From Agapanthus africanus (taxonomy: Eukaryota > Streptophyta > Magnoliopsida > Asparagales > Amaryllidaceae), in contig JASDDO010000016.1 in NCBI GenBank assembly GCA_030015575.1, forward strand, positions 66,027,396-66,091,395: a stretch of DNA of 64,000 bases, given 5' to 3'. The notes beneath the pieces are model-generated. The model did not search any database. It was not told the origin of the DNA and saw only the letters and a program-made list of their open reading frames with translations. A program made the translations under genes and the position numbers. Of this stretch, positions 25,300 to 35,800 are shown piece after piece (position 1 is the stretch's first letter; each line of letters begins with the position of its first letter).

Positions 25300-25840
25300 A
25301 TTTATATTTTGTGCATAGTTATTGCACTTGAGATATGTTTATATATACCTTGGTATTGGTTTTCATTTGTGCATGTTTATCGCACTTGATTTCGGTTTGT
25401 GCCTTGGTTGCACATGTTTATGAGTTCGTGGATTTCATATGGTTGATATGATTTTGTGCGTATGGTATGCACTCGATTTGATGTTTGCACTCGGTATAGC
25501 TTATTTGTGCTTGTAGTGAATTGATATGCGTTTTTTGCACTCAGTTTCACACGTTTATGATTTTATACACCTTGGTGTACTCGGTGTAGCTGTTTATGCA
25601 TTTGAGTTATTGATCGGTATTTTGTGCACAAGATGCACCGTATTTGTATTTCGTGCACTGGATGCACTGTATTTGTATTTCGTGCACTGGATGCACTGTA
25701 TTTGTATTTTATGCACTAGATTGCATTCTGCATCTGTTGCACCGGACGCATATATATGCGTTGTCGCACTGGATTTATACCCCGTACCTAGGTTGCACCC
25801 GATTTATATCCTTGAGCATTCGACTTACCAGATTTGTATT
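25300..25840. repeat. GTGCAC-rich degenerate array with 29-bp tandem units
   Basis: Irregular TGCAC/GTGCA words recur every 20-40 bp. At 25625-25720 there are three 29-bp units of the form GTGCACTGGATGCACTGTAT plus TTGTATTTC; the matching place in the second E repeat (about 54930-55000) has two. Open frames here are repeat artefacts. Confidence 0.65.
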
Positions 25841-25843
25841 TTC
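25839..25843. other. Target site duplication of copia-A (left)
   Basis: TTTTC; the right copy at 46063-46067 is TTTTT. The uninterrupted sequence in the other E repeat (near 55119-55130) reads TATTTTCGTGCG, confirming TTTTC as original. Confidence 0.85.
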
Positions 25844-27360
25844 TGTTAGTTATATGTATGCCCTAGAGCCCATTATTGTACATAAGATGTATATTGTAGT
25901 GGATGCTGGGACATATATAGGTAGGACTTTCTTGCTCGACATGATAGTACGCTATCTGGTTGCTCTTTATCTTAACATGTATACTTACTGTCTCTCTGTT
26001 ACATGTTGATAAAGCCCTTAGGATGTGTACTCGACTTGCAGGACTATGATGTAGATCATACTAGAGGGTCCTGGGTAGTCCATGAGTACATCCTTCAATG
26101 TTCCTAGTCGTAGGAATATCGAGATGGGGCATCGATATTCCAGAGTAAACTAGCGTATATCTTCTCGACCCATGTTATTGGCGATGGATGATCCCATATC
26201 CATTGATGTTTGACATCAGAGATGGTATGCGGGTGCTCAGTGGTGACTGGGTACACTGAACGGACTCGCCGAGAACTCCCAGATGGTATTATACCTCACG
26301 TCAGATGGAAGTTCTCTAGTGACACTGGTACAGCTTAGTCTGTTGAACCGAGATCTTCATAGAGTATTTTGTGTCTCCCACTATGCTTTGATTTCCACCC
26401 TGCCATGTCTCTATTGAGTCATGCAAACAGGTGGTTTTTGGGTACAGTCCCGATTCACATGGAGGCAATGATAAATAGGAGGGGATTCGTCTCTCCCGGT
26501 ATTGGTGGTTGATGTTGCGCTATACTCGACTGGCCATAACTGGAAATCCCTGGCCAGGGTTGAACTGATTTACTGGTAAGTGTTATTAGTAATTGCATGC
26601 TTGTTATGGACCTTACATCGGTATGACTTATCAAGTTACTGGGGTCTGACGTTTACCACCCCTAGGCGAGATATGCGACATATCAGACGAACAGACCGGA
26701 CTATGCGGTAAGTGTTACTGATTGGATTCGCAGGAGTGTGAGCTGGCTTGCTCGTTGATCTTCTGATCGCTTAATACCCGGATGGCCGTTACGTTTAGCA
26801 GACCGCTTGCGGCTTGTGGGTGATTGATATGATCACCACCTACTGCCGGTGTATTGACGAGCCTTTAGAGTCCTACACAGAGGTTTTCTAGCTCAAGCGA
26901 AACGAAATAGGACCGCATATGAGATATGTGAGGGACCGAGAATAATACCAGTATGTGATACTGTATTCTATTCTCGCGATTTGTATCAACAGTCGGTTAT
27001 ATGAGATATAGCCGGGTTACAGAATCAAGTGTTGATTCGATATATTGATACACTAGATATTAGTCGGTTATATGAGATATGACAGCATCATTAAATCAAG
27101 TGTTGATTTAATGATTTAATGTATAATTATATATGTGATATATTACTTTACATTAACTAGTATTGGTTCACTTAAGATTGATTTTCTCACTTTATGTGCA
27201 CAAGTTGTATATGTGATATATGTTTGTGCTCTAGTTTGTATCATGATTGATGATACATTCAAACTTGGGTGTGTGTATGAATTACACCATATTTAAGATA
27301 ATGGTTTAGGTTTTTATTTATTTTGGTAAAACAAATTGGTGGCTTTCTTTGTCTTGGCTT

Positions 27361-27377
27361 GAAGCTTCATGAAGCTT
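27361..27377 (+). promoter_or_regulatory. Heat-shock-element-like array, copia-A 5' LTR
   Basis: GAAGCTTCATGAAGCTT: GAA-gc-TTC-at-GAA-gc-TT, three perfect units and a partial fourth. It lies 47 bp upstream of a TATA box. Confidence 0.55.
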
Positions 27378-27423
27378 TTAAGTATCTTTGACAAAGTCCT
27401 CTCATTTTGTTTTGCATAAGATT

Positions 27424-27431
27424 TTTATAAA
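27424..27431 (+). promoter_or_regulatory. Probable TATA box, copia-A 5' LTR
   Basis: TTTATAAA, conserved at 45427-45434 in the partner LTR. It would place the RNA start near 27455-27465, leaving about 600 bp of R and U5. Confidence 0.5.
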
Positions 27432-28059
27432 CCAAACCATCAACTTAAACTATGGTTTAGTCTCTACAAAGGTTAACTAACCCATGGTTGCATTATGATA
27501 GACTTCACTTGATTATTGTTTTTAGATAATTCATTTTATGCTTATTCTTTTCTTTCTTCATCTTCTTCTTCAAGAAGAACAAAAACTTACTAGATTTTTT
27601 ATCAAGTGAAGAAACAAAGTGAGAAATCCAAATCCAAAGTGAACCCACTTCCTATTTCATCACCCTCTACTACTTTCCATTTAGTTTAGGGTGTTCTCTT
27701 CATAAAGTTTTTGACCTAGTGAAGATGGAGCTTGCGTTTGAGTCTCCTCGACGTAGATCATTTTCGGCCTCGAAGTCAACGACCTAGCCCGCTCATTTCT
27801 CCGAGGAAACCATCACTAGAGTCCGAGATCTCGATGATCTCAGCGAAGGAACGTCAACACGGAGCTTTAGAAGTGAAGGACCGGATCTACAAAGGTTGTA
27901 ATCCCGTTCACTTAGTAGTAAAGTTGTTTACTTGCTTATAGTTTTCGCATAATCTCTAGTATACGATCTTGGTTAGGGTTGTTCGGCAAGTCTAATTTTT
28001 TGAATCGGGCATGGTTGATGCCTTGTTGAACCTTGTTAGAGTGCCTAGGAACCCTTCAG

Positions 28060-28072
28060 TGGTATCAGAGCC
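28060..28072 (+). other. Copia-A primer binding site
   Basis: TGGTATCAGAGCC, one base after the LTR end; initiator Met tRNA type. Confidence 0.93.
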
Positions 28073-28258
28073 AAGCTAGAGCTTTAGGCGAAATCTAGAC
28101 GAAGTCAAAATTCCGATCGAACCCCGAAACCCTAGTTTTTACCCTTCTCTGGAAATTTTCTGAAATTGTGAATTTTTCCGCATTAAAAATACTCAAAAAA
28201 ATCAGCAGGGTTTTCCAGGAATTACTGTACTTCACGTGCTCCTAATTCCATTAAAGCG

Positions 28259-28303
28259 CCGCAGAACCGCGGCCATACCCAGGCTTGCGCGGCGGTTCCG
28301 CGG
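28259..28303 (+). other. Post-primer-site hairpin, copia-A
   Basis: Arms CCGCAGAACCGC (28259-28270) and GCGGTTCCGCGG (28292-28303), 11 of 12 pairs; the inner part is decayed compared with copia-B. It starts 187 nt after the primer site. Confidence 0.65.
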
Positions 28304-28574
28304 CCATACTCTAGCTTCATGCTTCACTGTTTGCACAGTAATGTCCTTATGTAATTCCTGTGTTTTCTGGGAATTTTTAATTAATACTCAAGAGTTAAGT
28401 TTTCTGGGTTGTATTGGGGACTTGTTGATTCGATCGGATAATTTAACTTCGTTTATGTTTTCCCCTGTAATTTTGGAACGTGTTAAAAAGTTCGAACGGA
28501 TATCAATAACTCACTTTTTCCTCTGCCGGAAAATTTCCATGTGTTGGATTTTTCCGTAGTTTAAGAACGTCCTA

Positions 28575-28742
28575 AATCGTACAAGTAACGCGATGGACCC
28601 TCTAGAAGACAACAAACCTTAACTCGATTATGTAACCGTCTTGAACTGCCTTTTGAACCTTAGGGTTTGGGGTAGTACGACGTTGCCACATGTGAGGCGT
28701 TGGCTTGACCCTTCTACGGCTGGACCGTTGGTACTGTGGCAT
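28575..28742 (+). repeat. Block shared between copia-A leader and element E core
   Basis: Aligns end to end with 52990-53157 (shared words include GGACCCTCTAGAAGA, CCTTAGGGTTT and CCCTTCTACGGCTGGA). By eye about 70 percent identical. Confidence 0.7.
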
Positions 28743-29968
28743 GAAGTGGATGTTTTAAAACTTATTTCAAGTGTTGAGCTATTTGGGAAAACTTGGGTGT
28801 TTGATTATTCGATCGGAAAGTTTAACATTGTCTATTAATATGGAATGTGATACAATATTTGGAATCCACAAGTAGTTTTGAGATAACTAATTTGAATGTT
28901 ATAAATCTAGCAGTTTAGTCTCACTTGATCGGTTGTCACAGGATTTTGATGTGATCAAAAGTCCGTCGCAATCACGTAGCGTACGTGGATACTCGTCGGG
29001 TAAACTTAATAGACAGCCACGCACCATAGCCCCGACCAAGTGACTGTATGAGAACCCCGTCGCCAAAAGCATCAATTCGGGTGCTCGCGGCAGCGGTGTT
29101 CCGCCTTAGTGCAATTCGCCGACGGTATCGGGGGTGCGGCTATCTACTAAAGTTTGCGACGAGCTTTCGATCAGAATGTCGGGAATCTTGTTGAATTGCT
29201 CGACTTGACATTGAAAAGTGTTTTCGATAATGAGACTAAAATGCGGGGTTTATAATTGTTAGGCATGCGATGTCTAAGGAATTCATTTGGTTAGGCATGC
29301 GATTTCTAAGGAGGTTGCGGATTCCAACTGTTGTAATTTTACACTTACTTTTCTGTCACCGTAAGTGTAGTATGTAGTTGTATCGCCGGTTTTCGTTGCT
29401 ATACGTCGACGACAATCGGTGTATGCATACTCACTTACGTTGATGACATGTGATGTTATGTGTTGCTGGATATGTTATATTGGATCGTCGTGTTTGAATA
29501 GCCGGGGGGTTTTATGTGAGATGCGAGTTTTTCATTTTCATTCATGTAAAATTCATTGTATGCAATATTCTTTTATTGGGGCACTTCCGGGCTGAGGATG
29601 ATGTCACCATTGTATATTATTTACTTTTCCGCACTAGGATAGACCCAGGAGGGGAGCACAAGTAACCGGGTTCTAGGGTCCAGTAGGAGACCATCTCGAG
29701 GAGTCGAGTCCGGGTCTCCTAACTCTAGAATTGGTAGGGTTGCTTGTCGCATTCGTAGGGGTCTAGGGGTGTTGGATTGGCTATTCATCATGACCGTGGA
29801 ATCCGTGTTTTATACAGGCTCAAAATAAAACATGGACGTCCAGGTATATCCAATATTTCATATGATATTTTTTGCTGCGTTATCTATGATGTGATCATGT
29901 GATATGTTCAGATTGATACTGTATCTAGTATATATGATATATTATATAGACGTTGCTTATGTTTTACA

Positions 29969-30049
29969 CCCGCACTAGCCCTGCCCCGCTATGCCGTTAG
30001 TTACGTAACCTAACGGTGAATGACGGGACATCGAGACGAATGCGGATGG
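29969..30049 (+). other. Conserved palindromic stem, copia-A
   Basis: The 23-nt core at 29994-30016 is CCGTTAG and CTAACGG around TTACGTAA, a palindrome with one extra C. Its GCGGATG outer arm is kept at the right end. Confidence 0.6.
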
Positions 30050-30247
30050 CATAAGCGTACGTTGTATTTATCTGTGATGTTTAGGTGGACTTAAATGATG
30101 GGACATTCATTAATGAGATTAATGAAAGAAAAATAAACATAAATGATGTTGTGGAAACGAATTTCAACAATTAGGTAGCTCTAGTTGTTGCTTTGCATAG
30201 TGGTGTTCCTTGTAGAACATCCAGCACCTTATTCGATAAGGTAATAG

Positions 30248-30418
30248 CCGAGATCCCTTCACCGGGAGTGACCTCTTTAGCAATAACTAGTAGATACTAT
30301 AACCTTCGGTATGTCTTTTTGATTGTTTTTCTAGTTCTTGCTTTGCATAGTGATATTGTGAATATCCTGCACCTCATTCAACGAGGAAAGAGCCGAGATC
30401 CCTTCACCGAGAGTGACC
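30248..30418 (+). repeat. Duplicated leader module, copia-A
   Basis: Two cores (30248-30273, 30393-30418) containing GATCCCTTCACCGGGAGTGA (the second has one change), 145 bp apart. Confidence 0.75.
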
Positions 30419-30547
30419 TCTTTAGCGAAACTAGCAGAAGCCTAAAAAACACTCCATTTAAAAACCATTTGATTCCGCAACGAGATCAAGTTCAAAGCGT
30501 TAAAGGTTATCTTAAAAACCATCCACAACCCTCCGTCATTTTAGGAA

Positions 30548-30552
30548 GTAGA
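30548..30552. other. Target site duplication of copia-B (left)
   Basis: GTAGA, exact copy at 40476-40480. Confidence 0.95.
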
Positions 30553-32649
30553 TGTTGGAGATAGTGCCCTCAGAGTCAATTATTGGATCACAGGCACGTA
30601 ATTGCATTGATTGAGGGGAGGACATGTCCCAGTAGGACAGTCTTACTCAAGATGATAGTATGCTATCTGGTTTATCTTTATCATCGTGTACTGCTTTAGG
30701 TGACCTTACGAGTCGCTATTACACGTTGATAAAGCCCCTAGGATTCTTGCTTGACTACCGGCAGTATGAGGGAGATCATATATGTGAGAGCTGGAGTCTA
30801 TAAGCACATCCTTAAAAGGTCCCTAGTCGTGGGAGTTTCGAGACAGGGCATCGATTCTCCAGAGTAGACTAGTGTATACAGTCGAGACCCCGACGAGGAG
30901 CGGTGGCCAGTCTCACAAGCCACTGGTGTCAGTTGGTTCACCTAAGATGTATACAGGTGCTCATTGGGTTATGAGTACACTGGGCAGGACTCGCCGGGAA
31001 TCTGCTAGTTGGTATTATACCTGACGTCAGATAGCAGTTCCCTGGTGACATGTGTACAGGTTAGTTCAGCGACCAAAGATCGTCATTTGTCTCGTGTGAG
31101 TTCCCACTGTGCTTTGATTACTACCCTACCACGCTCAAAGGAGACGTGCAAACAGGTTTTAGTTGGGTACAGTCCCGAGCCACATGGAGGCAGTGAGCGG
31201 ATCTGCAGGGGTTCGTCTTTCCCGGTATTAGAGGTGAGGTCGCGCTGTGTCTAGGAGAGCCAGTACATGAAAAGTCCTTAGCCAAGGCAGGAGATTTGCT
31301 GGTAGGTATTCCAGTAGTATCTCAGGGTGTTATGGGCTACACTCCGACACGACTTGTACCGCTTTTGGGGGTCTGACCATTACCAACCCCCTAGGCCCGC
31401 CATGCGATGCTCATAGACGAACGGACCGGACTGTATGGATATTGTCACTGACAGGCTCAGTAGGGTGTCAGGATGAGTTTGCTCATCGACGTTCCTTTTG
31501 GTCAATAGCTGGTAGCCCGTCACGTATGGCTAATACCTCTGACGTGCTAGTGGTTAAATCCACAGCTATAGTATTGACGAGTCTTAAGAGTCCACCACAC
31601 ACAGTTACTCAGGTTTCGGGCGAAACGCTGTAGATGCCATATGGAGATTTGGCAGGGTTCGATCAGATACGTGCGGTATTGCACGGATCATGATCGGACT
31701 GTTTTTACTAGCCGGCTTTGGATTAAGCCGGATCCTAGTATTAGATAGTGTTGATTTTGTCTCTTGGCATTTGTGTTCAGTGGGAATACAAATGCGGGCA
31801 TGTATATGCAGTCATGGGGTATTCCTGTAATTTATTACGGGATCAGTTTTCTGAAGTTGCCAGTTTGCATTCCATTCCGGCCGGTTTTCCTTTGGTCCTT
31901 CACGGCCGGACTTTCGATGGAGGGGGTTATTTGCAAGTTTGCAAATAAGTTTTTGTGGAGGGGTTTCTTGCATGTGTGGCTTCATCATCATTAGATTCCA
32001 TTCCTTTCTTCATCATGGTTTTGCATTAATGAGAAAGGATTAGGATGGGATTGATTTGCATCTTTGATATGAGGCTTCCTTTTGATGTGGTCACCATTTT
32101 TAGTTCCTACACTCACCTCACTTATTTGATTCCCTTCTCTTTTTTGGCCGGCCACACATTGGGAGGGTGGGGAATTTTCATTTTGTGAGGAAAATGTTCA
32201 TCTCATGTATTTTTGCTTGCTACCAAAAATCATTCATCTCCATTGTTCATATTTCCCTCCATCCAAAGGCAACTTGAAAACCCTCAAAGAGACAATGGTT
32301 TCTACACTAGTCTACAGCATTCCTTGGACGCGTCGGCTAGCCAACTTCGCGCCCGAGTTGCCTCGGTCAAGAGGAGGGATCCCGTAAAAGAATCCGGCTA
32401 CGTGGTGCCCTTTCCGACGAAGAGGTGACGGACGGAGATTCCGCGAGGAGTTTAGAGTTGAGACGAAGACCGAAGGACACGGATCGCTTGGTATAGCTTC
32501 TCTACACTCTTTTAGTTTGCTAGTAGCTAGGTTAATGGCCCGATCCGGGATAAAAGTGCGCGGTGGTGCCGGTTTGCTAGTTTGCAAAGTTTTTCTTTTC
32601 CGCATTTCCGGCGTCGGATTGACGGCTGGGGCGCCGCCGTGCACTTATA
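30553..32649 (+). repeat. Copia-B 5' LTR
   Basis: 2097 bp, from TGTTGGAGATAGTGCCC to CACTTATA (the partner ends CACTTACA). Open frames inside (31009-32428) are paired in the other LTR and lack domains. Confidence 0.95.
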
Positions 32650-32650
32650 T

Positions 32651-32663
32651 TGGTATCAGAGCC
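32651..32663 (+). other. Copia-B primer binding site
   Basis: TGGTATCAGAGCC, one base after the LTR. Confidence 0.93.
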
Positions 32664-32860
32664 ACGCCATTAACCTTTCCTAGCTTGCTCTAGTATGTTT
32701 AGAACTCGATCGAACAAAGTTCCCAAAAACCGTATTTTTCCTGCATCATGTTTCTGTCGAAATTTTTTCAGCTCTAAAAATTTTTCAGGTAGTTGCAGAA
32801 ACACATGCAAGAAATTCTAAGAATTCTGAGAAAATTCGATCCAATGATTCGTTAGTACGA

Positions 32861-32905
32861 CCGCGGAAACGCGGCCAAACCCCTGGTTTGGCCGCGGTTC
32901 CGCGG
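32861..32905 (+). other. Post-primer-site hairpin, copia-B
   Basis: 21-nt arms (32861-32881, 32885-32905; right arm ends GGTTCCGCGG) with a single mismatch and a 3-nt loop. It starts 198 nt after the primer site. Best-preserved copy in the window. Confidence 0.85.
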
Positions 32906-33844
32906 TGAGAAAGTGTCCTCATTGGGCCAAATTTTTCCAGTGGGCTTTTGAATAAGAAATAGGGGTTTTGGGATATTCTGTTTGGGCCCAGATTTTCTGT
33001 AAGTGCCACAGTACTGCTTGGGTCCCACTTCGATAAATTTGATCGATCGAAAAGTTTAAACATGTTAGTTCACAGTATTTACATTATATCTACGACCGTG
33101 AATGTCATTTGATCGGTAAATCCTGTCTAACTGCTATAGCCCTTTTAGACGGATTTGCGAACATGACATTCACGTTGATGTTCTGTGTTGTGCTGTGATG
33201 TTGCGGATCGGTCATGGGGGATAGCCTGGATGCAATGGTAGTACAGTTTTGTTTTATATGTACATTTGATTTTGCGGGGCGAGCGTCCGACATGTGGACT
33301 GTCGTCACTGCCTGTTTGTATATTATTCTTTTGAGGCATGACCGAGTCGAGGTCGATGTACCCGTTGTATGTATATTTTTACTTTCTGTACTAGGATTAC
33401 CCCGCGGTGGGGTGCACGGATAGCCGGGTTCTAGAGGGCAACGAGCCTGCATCTCATGGCGTTGAGACGGAGGGGGCTTCACTCTAGAATTGGTGGGCTA
33501 TTCGCCGCACTCGTAGGGGGTACAGGTTGACCCAAGAGGGGTGCCCAAGTTACCGGATTCCGTGAAGTGTTGGGTGGTCCATTCACGTTGCTGAACGGGG
33601 CTGCCTCGCTTCAGGTTTTGGCGGGTAACTTGCCGCGCCCGTAGGGGTCTAGGATTTCTTTGCACAGGCTATCCACACGACCAGTGGAACGTCGGGTTTC
33701 AGTAGCGGCTCTATGAAACCCGGGGATCCCAGATATCTGTATTGTTTTGTGATGCTGTACATTTCTGTGATGTTGCATATTATAACGCCTTAAGCGAAAC
33801 TTATATATTATATATATATACTAGTAGATGTTGTATATGTTTTG

Positions 33845-33927
33845 CATCCGCGCTAGTCCAGTCCCCGCTCTGTCGTTAGTTAAGTAACCTAACGGGTGAT
33901 GACGGGACCTAGTGGCGAATGCGGATG
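33845..33927 (+). other. Conserved palindromic stem, copia-B
   Basis: Outer arms CATCCGC (33845-33851) and GCGGATG (33921-33927) pair perfectly; the core CGTTAGTTAAGTAACCTAACG is at 33874-33894; CTAG/CTAG and GTCC/GGAC segments pair between them. Confidence 0.7.
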
Positions 33928-34134
33928 GCATATACGTACATCATTATTTTCGTTATTTTGTGGTGCGATCAATTGATGGGACTGCGTTGATTCGGATCAA
34001 TGCAAGATAAAAAAACCTATTCTAATGTTGTTGGAACATTTTTCAAAAAGTTGTTATTGCAAGGACGTTCACTTTTGTTTTGCACAGTGGTATTCAGTTG
34101 GAATATCCTGCTCCTCAGTCGACGAGGCAAAGGG

Positions 34135-34297
34135 CCGAGATCCCTTCACCGGGAGTGACCCCTTGGACAAAAGTTTGCATCAGGGCAATAACTTCACTAT
34201 AGCCGATTACTTTTGCTTTGCATCGTGGTATTCAGTTGGAATATCCTGTACCTCATTCTTAGGGGAAAGAGCCGAGATCCCTTCACCGGGAGTGACC
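34135..34297 (+). repeat. Duplicated leader module, copia-B
   Basis: Two 26-nt cores 137 bp apart (34135-34160, 34272-34297), identical to each other and to those in copia-B-prime. Each is preceded by a less conserved copy of a TTTGCATNGTGGTATTC-type stretch. Confidence 0.8.
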
Positions 34298-34979
34298 TCT
34301 TTAGCAAAGGTTTTCGCCACTATATTTTTACAAAGTTATCCGGTTCCTTCAACAATATCAAGTTCATTACGTTAAAGGTTTTCGCCAGAAACCATCCGTA
34401 GCCCTCCGTCGTTTCATATGGGTAGTCAATAGTATTCAAGCTGTGTTTTTTGGCCAAAGTCAAGGCAAAGTGTTTGGTAGCTATTGGGTTTTCATATGCT
34501 GCATAGATAGATGCGTTGGTTTGGGACAGTCGTATAGCCTTGTTGGCCAAAGTCAAGGGCTTGTACGGGTGGGTTCAAATTAACCTGGAGAATGACGGAT
34601 AGAACTTGTCATGTGACTTATGATTTGTTGGCCAAAGTCAATGTCATAAGTGCATGGGGCAAAAATCACATCGGGAGTTTCCAAAGAAACTGAAACTTGC
34701 CAGATATGCGCATACCTTCTGGAGTGTGATAACGTGAGCAGATTCCGTCACGTTATCATGTGATGATAGTTGGATCCCGTTTCCCACTGATGAGTTGGTT
34801 TACTCCTCGGGTGATCCAGGCTAATTCTTTTTTCAGGTTTGGGGAACAATTTGACGTTACAGTAGGAGGTTTCCAGATTAGATAAAGTGATAACCATTAT
34901 GATTTAGGTTAGAGTGCACGCTGAGTGTTTCTTTTCTCTCTCTTTGGCAGCGACCATTGACCCGACCCTAGACTATGAC

Positions 34980-35800
34980 TCAGTGACCAAGTTGACCGAA
35001 CCTTCTTAAACACTGGCTTTTGGATTGTCAGAGTTGCAGACCTCATTGCCATTCCTACTTTTACCCTTTTCTCCGGGACACCCCGTATTACTACGAACGT
35101 CCACTTCCATTGGACAAAACCATCGTATGGTTATATACGAACTCGAAGGAATTCGAGGATGGTTTTTGGTTCTGGAGAAAACGAGTAGGACTATTTAGTT
35201 GTCTTTTCCTTTTACCTTCTCTCAGGTTGCGAGTACTCCTTGGTTTAGGAAATAGTACACCTATTACGCAAATTGGATAGTCTTCTTCCAAACCTTAGGC
35301 TGGTGCCGAACGGTGGGGAATGAAGAAAACCAATTAGCCTAACGATGGTGTGCAGAAGGTATTAAGTTAAGACAAAGCAAGGGATTAGTAAGAGGGCAAA
35401 GTAAATTGCGACTACTATTCACAACCAAACCAAATATTTCTTCGCCAATCCTAAATCACCTTTGTATTTCTCCAGGAAACTCCGTATCACTATGAAGATC
35501 CACAGTTTAATGGATAATCCATCGTATGGTTATATACGAACTCGAAAGGAACTTGTTCCAGTTCGGGGATGGATCCTGGTTCAGGAGAAATAGGAATAAG
35601 GTTTATTCGGTTGTCTTTTATCTTCACCTTCTCTCGCATTGCGAGTGCTCCTAGGATTAGGATAGTACACCCATTATGATTATTGGATAGTCTTATTCCA
35701 AACCATAGGCTGGTGCCGAACGGTGGGGAAGGAAGAAAACCATTTGGCCTAAAAGGATGTGCAGAAGGTAATGACTAAAGACATATAAAGGGATTTGGAG
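34980..35800 (+). repeat. About 405-bp tandem direct repeat at the gag position
   Basis: Markers: CATCGTATGG at 35121 and 35520, GGCTGGTGCCGAACGG at 35298 and 35708. Unit length 399-410 bp. No gag motif (no CCHC knuckle) is visible; the frame 35020-35280 is one repeat unit read through. Confidence 0.78.

Larger units (their letters stand above)
24218..25843 (+). repeat. Element E, first long repeat, left part
   Basis: Homology to 53526-55120 begins sharply at GATAATAACTTCCGGG and continues, with small indels, to the copia-A insertion at 25844. The first kilobase has short peptide-like stretches (a region reading VDDDKDEWxQKF near 24600, broken by a stop here). The last 600 bp are a degenerate GTGCAC-rich array. 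It is either the start of a 7.3 kb LTR or a piece of E's internal 3' end followed by a shorter LTR. Confidence 0.7.
25844..28058 (+). repeat. Copia-A 5' LTR
   Basis: 2215 bp, same length as its partner. It contains the heat-shock-element-like array (27361), a TATA box (27424) and a GAA/TTC-rich stretch (27555-27580). The frame 27732-27941 recurs in the partner LTR but has no known domain. Confidence 0.95.
28073..30552 (+). other. Copia-A untranslated leader, part before copia-B
   Basis: No credible gene. It contains the post-primer-site hairpin (28259-28303), a block shared with element E (28575-28742), the palindromic stem (29969-30049) and the duplicated module (cores 30248-30273 and 30393-30418). 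Its last bases GTAGA are the copia-B target copy. Confidence 0.7.
32664..34970 (+). other. Copia-B untranslated leader
   Basis: No gene. It contains the 21-bp hairpin at 32861-32905, the palindromic stem 33845-33927, the duplicated module (cores 34135-34160, 34272-34297) and decayed TTGAC palindromes (about 34450, 34550, 34630). It is collinear with copia-B-prime 17871-20130. Confidence 0.72.

Noticed and set aside
25526..26009. Long overlapping frames with Cys-Ile-Tyr repeats
   Set aside because: Products of the 29-bp and GTGCAC repeats; they run into the copia-A LTR.
27732..27941. 69-codon frame repeated at 45736-45945
   Set aside because: Repeated because it is inside the copia-A LTR; the third LTR (minus, 41-268 region) does not keep it.
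32312..32644. 110-codon minus-strand frame found again at 40138-40470
   Set aside because: It is antisense to the two copia-B LTRs and recurs only because the LTRs are duplicates; no motif.
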